Of a stretch of 14,536 nt of DNA, positions 12,728 to 14,536 are shown piece after piece. Position 1 is the first letter of the stretch. The number at the start of each line of letters is the position of its first letter. Position numbers and translations under genes: made by a program. The notes below the pieces were generated by a model. That model made no database searches. It saw only the letters and a program-made list of their open reading frames with translations, and was not told where the DNA came from. Origin of the DNA: a bacterium (GTDB lineage: Bacteria > Bdellovibrionota > FAC87 > UBA2466); assembly GCA_019750655.1 (NCBI GenBank), contig JAIEOG010000247.1, forward strand, positions 1-14,536, given 5' to 3'.

Positions 12728-14491
12728 CTAGCGGAACTCCAGGTACACGGGCCCCGCTTCTTCTCGGATCTCTAGAATCCCTCTGGAGACAGGCAGGCGC
12801 CAACCAAACATATCGTAAGCTACCGCGCCGGCCGGGATTGCAATAGAAGTCCGGCTTTTCGCGGCATCGGACCAAAGGATCAAAGCCATCCCCGCTTTTC
12901 CATCGAGTTTCATCGCGTGGAGAGTAGAAGGTTCCATCGCGAAAAAACCCGTGAGCTTGCGTTCTTCCGTGACTCGTCCCAGCTGCTGGAAAACTCGCAA
13001 GGCGGCCTTCGGAGCGTAGTCGTTCGCAATCAGTCCAAAGTTATGTTCCTTGTCAGCAGGGTTGGTGCCGTCATCGCGGTCGTCATACAGAATCATCAGA
13101 GGGAAACCCAATCCCCAAGTGACGAGCACTTCCCGCAAATCGAGGCGTGCGGCTTTTTCCCGTGCCGCTTCCGAATGGCCATGGCCGTACCAGGTAGACG
13201 GGAATCCCCATTCCGTTTGCCAGAGCTCTGCTTGCGGGGCGGCTTCGCTCACGAGCTTGCGCATATGCAGCACCTCATCGGTGATCGTCTCTGCGCCCCA
13301 TTCACGGTAAGGGTGCACGCCCACAGCGTCTGCCCCCACAGCGCCGCCGTTCTTCAAGAAAGTTTTCAAATAGGGGACATCGAATTGGAAAATCCCCCCG
13401 GTGACAACCTTGGCGCTGGGATCCTCACCCTTCACAGCGAGCGTCGTGGCAGCACAAAGGCGCGCAAAAAGACGCGCGTCCGGTTGAGGCCAGAACCAGC
13501 TTCCATTTGGCTCATTGAAAACTTCGTACGAAACGGGGTGGCCCGCAAAATGGCGTGCCGCTGCCGCAGCAAATCGCGCAAAGGCTGGGATGGTTTCGGT
13601 TTCGTAACCCGGATCGGAACTTCCGGGATACAGCGTATTGAAGTAATCGAAAATAAAGAGAGGTCGGAAGCCGCGTTCCTCGAGGGACGCTAGCAAACGG
13701 TCGTGCGCGGAGAAATCGTAAACGCCTTTTTCTTTTTCCGCGTTCTGCCAGGTAATATCCATTCGGATATTGCGCATCCCCGTCGTTTTCATCAGATCGA
13801 GTGAACGGTCGTCTTCTGTAAAATGGACTTGGACGCCGAGGCGACTGCCGAGATCCAAAGCGCCTTCGGGCAGCGGTATGAAATTCTGAGCGCGCAAGTC
13901 CAGCTTCGAAGCCAGGGAATCGTACGCTTCAATACCGTCGAAAAGCACTTCGCCTCTGGCCCCCGCTTCCATCGCGTCCGCGGCCAAGAAGCTCAGGCTC
14001 TTCAAGGGAAAATGGACCACACCATCATTAGCGCCGTAAAAATGAAACGTGGACCGAGTGAGATCCACAACGACACGGTACCAAGCCTCGGGGTCCCGAG
14101 CTTCGATTGGGCGATTCACATCATATTGCAATGTCTGGCCCGTGCTATCCACCACACGCAGTTTCACTCGAATACCAGCTGGCGATTTAACTCGATAACC
14201 GATGGCTCTGGGAGAACCGGTAAGCGCTTTCGTCATAGCGACGTAACGGCCGCCTTTTCGAAAATCGTAACTCAGCCGAATGGCACTGGACTGGTAAGAA
14301 ATCTCTCCCGCGGCGCCCGGAAACTCAGGCCCATTGGAAAAATGCCAGCTGCTTGCAGACGCAGAAATACAGAAAAATGAAAGAAGTACCCCAAATAAGA
14401 ACCCCAAAACCCCTCCCCTTAAACCCTTGTGCGGACGATAGAGGGGCACGGGGCAGCTGACAAGCAGGGTGTTTGACACCCCCGAGGGCAT
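12728..14491 (-). CDS. Secreted clan GH-A glycoside hydrolase (GH5/GH39-like)
   Basis: Exported polysaccharide-degrading enzyme, 587 residues from the ATG at 14491. After a hydrophobic signal segment (LGFLFGVLLSFFCISASA) there is a beta-sandwich-like domain (about 50-205), then a TIM barrel (about 215-505) and a small C-terminal beta domain. The catalytic acid/base is in YEVFNEPNGSW (Glu327) and the nucleophile in WQTEWGFPS (Glu427). The 100-residue gap is typical of clan GH-A. GVHPYREWG is another barrel-strand motif. The family may be GH5, GH39 (PslG-like) or a relative, and the substrate is unknown. The start is uncertain: GTG at 14449 gives a compact signal peptide with basic residues, and TTG at 14407 has a strong GGGGAGG ribosome site. 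A possible -10 (TATTAA) adjoins the ATG, which favours the internal starts. Confidence 0.85.
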   Translation of the reverse strand: MPSGVSNTLLVSCPVPLYRPHKGLRGGVLGFLFGVLLSFFCISASASSWHFSNGPEFPGAAGEISYQSSAIRLSYDFRKGGRYVAMTKALTGSPRAIGYRVKSPAGIRVKLRVVDSTGQTLQYDVNRPIEARDPEAWYRVVVDLTRSTFHFYGANDGVVHFPLKSLSFLAADAMEAGARGEVLFDGIEAYDSLASKLDLRAQNFIPLPEGALDLGSRLGVQVHFTEDDRSLDLMKTTGMRNIRMDITWQNAEKEKGVYDFSAHDRLLASLEERGFRPLFIFDYFNTLYPGSSDPGYETETIPAFARFAAAAARHFAGHPVSYEVFNEPNGSWFWPQPDARLFARLCAATTLAVKGEDPSAKVVTGGIFQFDVPYLKTFLKNGGAVGADAVGVHPYREWGAETITDEVLHMRKLVSEAAPQAELWQTEWGFPSTWYGHGHSEAAREKAARLDLREVLVTWGLGFPLMILYDDRDDGTNPADKEHNFGLIANDYAPKAALRVFQQLGRVTEERKLTGFFAMEPSTLHAMKLDGKAGMALILWSDAAKSRTSIAIPAGAVAYDMFGWRLPVSRGILEIREEAGPVYLEFR

Positions 14492-14501
14492 TTAATATCC
14501 C

Positions 14502-14536
14502 CATCTGGCATGGACAGTTTTCGATTACGCCAGATG
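14502..14536. promoter_or_regulatory. Inverted repeat upstream of the glycoside hydrolase gene
   Basis: CATCTGGC (14502-14509) and GCCAGATG (14529-14536) form a perfect 8-bp inverted repeat with 19 bases between, just upstream of a possible minus-strand -10 (TATTAA, 14497-14492). It could be an operator. It touches the window edge, so its full extent is unknown. Confidence 0.4.

Noticed and set aside
12917..13693. 258-residue plus-strand open frame
   Set aside because: It lies entirely antisense to the glycoside hydrolase, whose domains and catalytic motifs are clear.
14467..14481. Short hairpin GGGTGT-TTG-ACACCC before the glycoside hydrolase
   Set aside because: Six base pairs and a 3-base loop with no T-run. 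It may be part of the leader, but there is too little to call a regulatory element.

Overview
The window looks like the junction of a metal/metalloid-resistance genomic island (about 1-9053) with a chromosomal flank (about 9075-14536) of a Gram-negative bacterium. Gram-negative is supported by a TolC-type outer membrane factor, an RND pump and several Sec signal peptides. The taxon cannot be fixed from the sequence. The style (TTG starts, many secreted unknown proteins, moderate GC) would fit a deltaproteobacterial or Bdellovibrionota relative, but that is a weak inference.

Island, left to right. A small secreted protein of unknown function (+) converges on a compact minus-strand arsenic operon read merR - arsI-like lyase - acr3 - arsC. 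These are a MerR-type regulator, a VOC-fold carbon-arsenic lyase candidate, an ACR3 arsenite exporter and an LMW-phosphatase-type arsenate reductase. A near-textbook mer operator/promoter overlaps the start of merR. Upstream on the same strand is an ECF sigma factor translationally coupled to a four-helix membrane protein that is probably its anti-sigma factor. Divergent from it is a plus-strand pair: a CzcC/CusC-like outer membrane factor and a CzcA-like heavy-metal RND pump with the divalent-metal DFG..VDG signature. The expected membrane-fusion subunit gene is absent. The divergent intergenic region holds two copies of one promoter, TGTCACAA-N16-CGTA, one facing each way with identical spacing. 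I infer that the sigma factor drives both itself and the pump, in the manner of cnrYXH-cnrCBA.

Junction. At 9054-9074 there is a stretch with the T-loop, acceptor strand and discriminator base of a tmRNA (ssrA) or tRNA 3' end, but no gene body precedes it. A hairpin suitable as that gene's terminator follows at once. This is the expected structure of an island attachment site, and it implies that an intact copy of the RNA gene (and probably an integrase) lies to the left of the window. A 21-bp perfect inverted repeat follows at 9110-9190.

Flank. Three plus-strand genes encode secreted proteins of 319, 530 and 218 residues. The 530-residue one carries a His...Asn-Asp-Cys pattern like permuted papain-fold (LRAT/DUF4105-like) enzymes. 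A convergent minus-strand gene encodes a secreted clan GH-A glycoside hydrolase with both catalytic glutamates visible. No CRISPR array, IS element or complete RNA gene is present.
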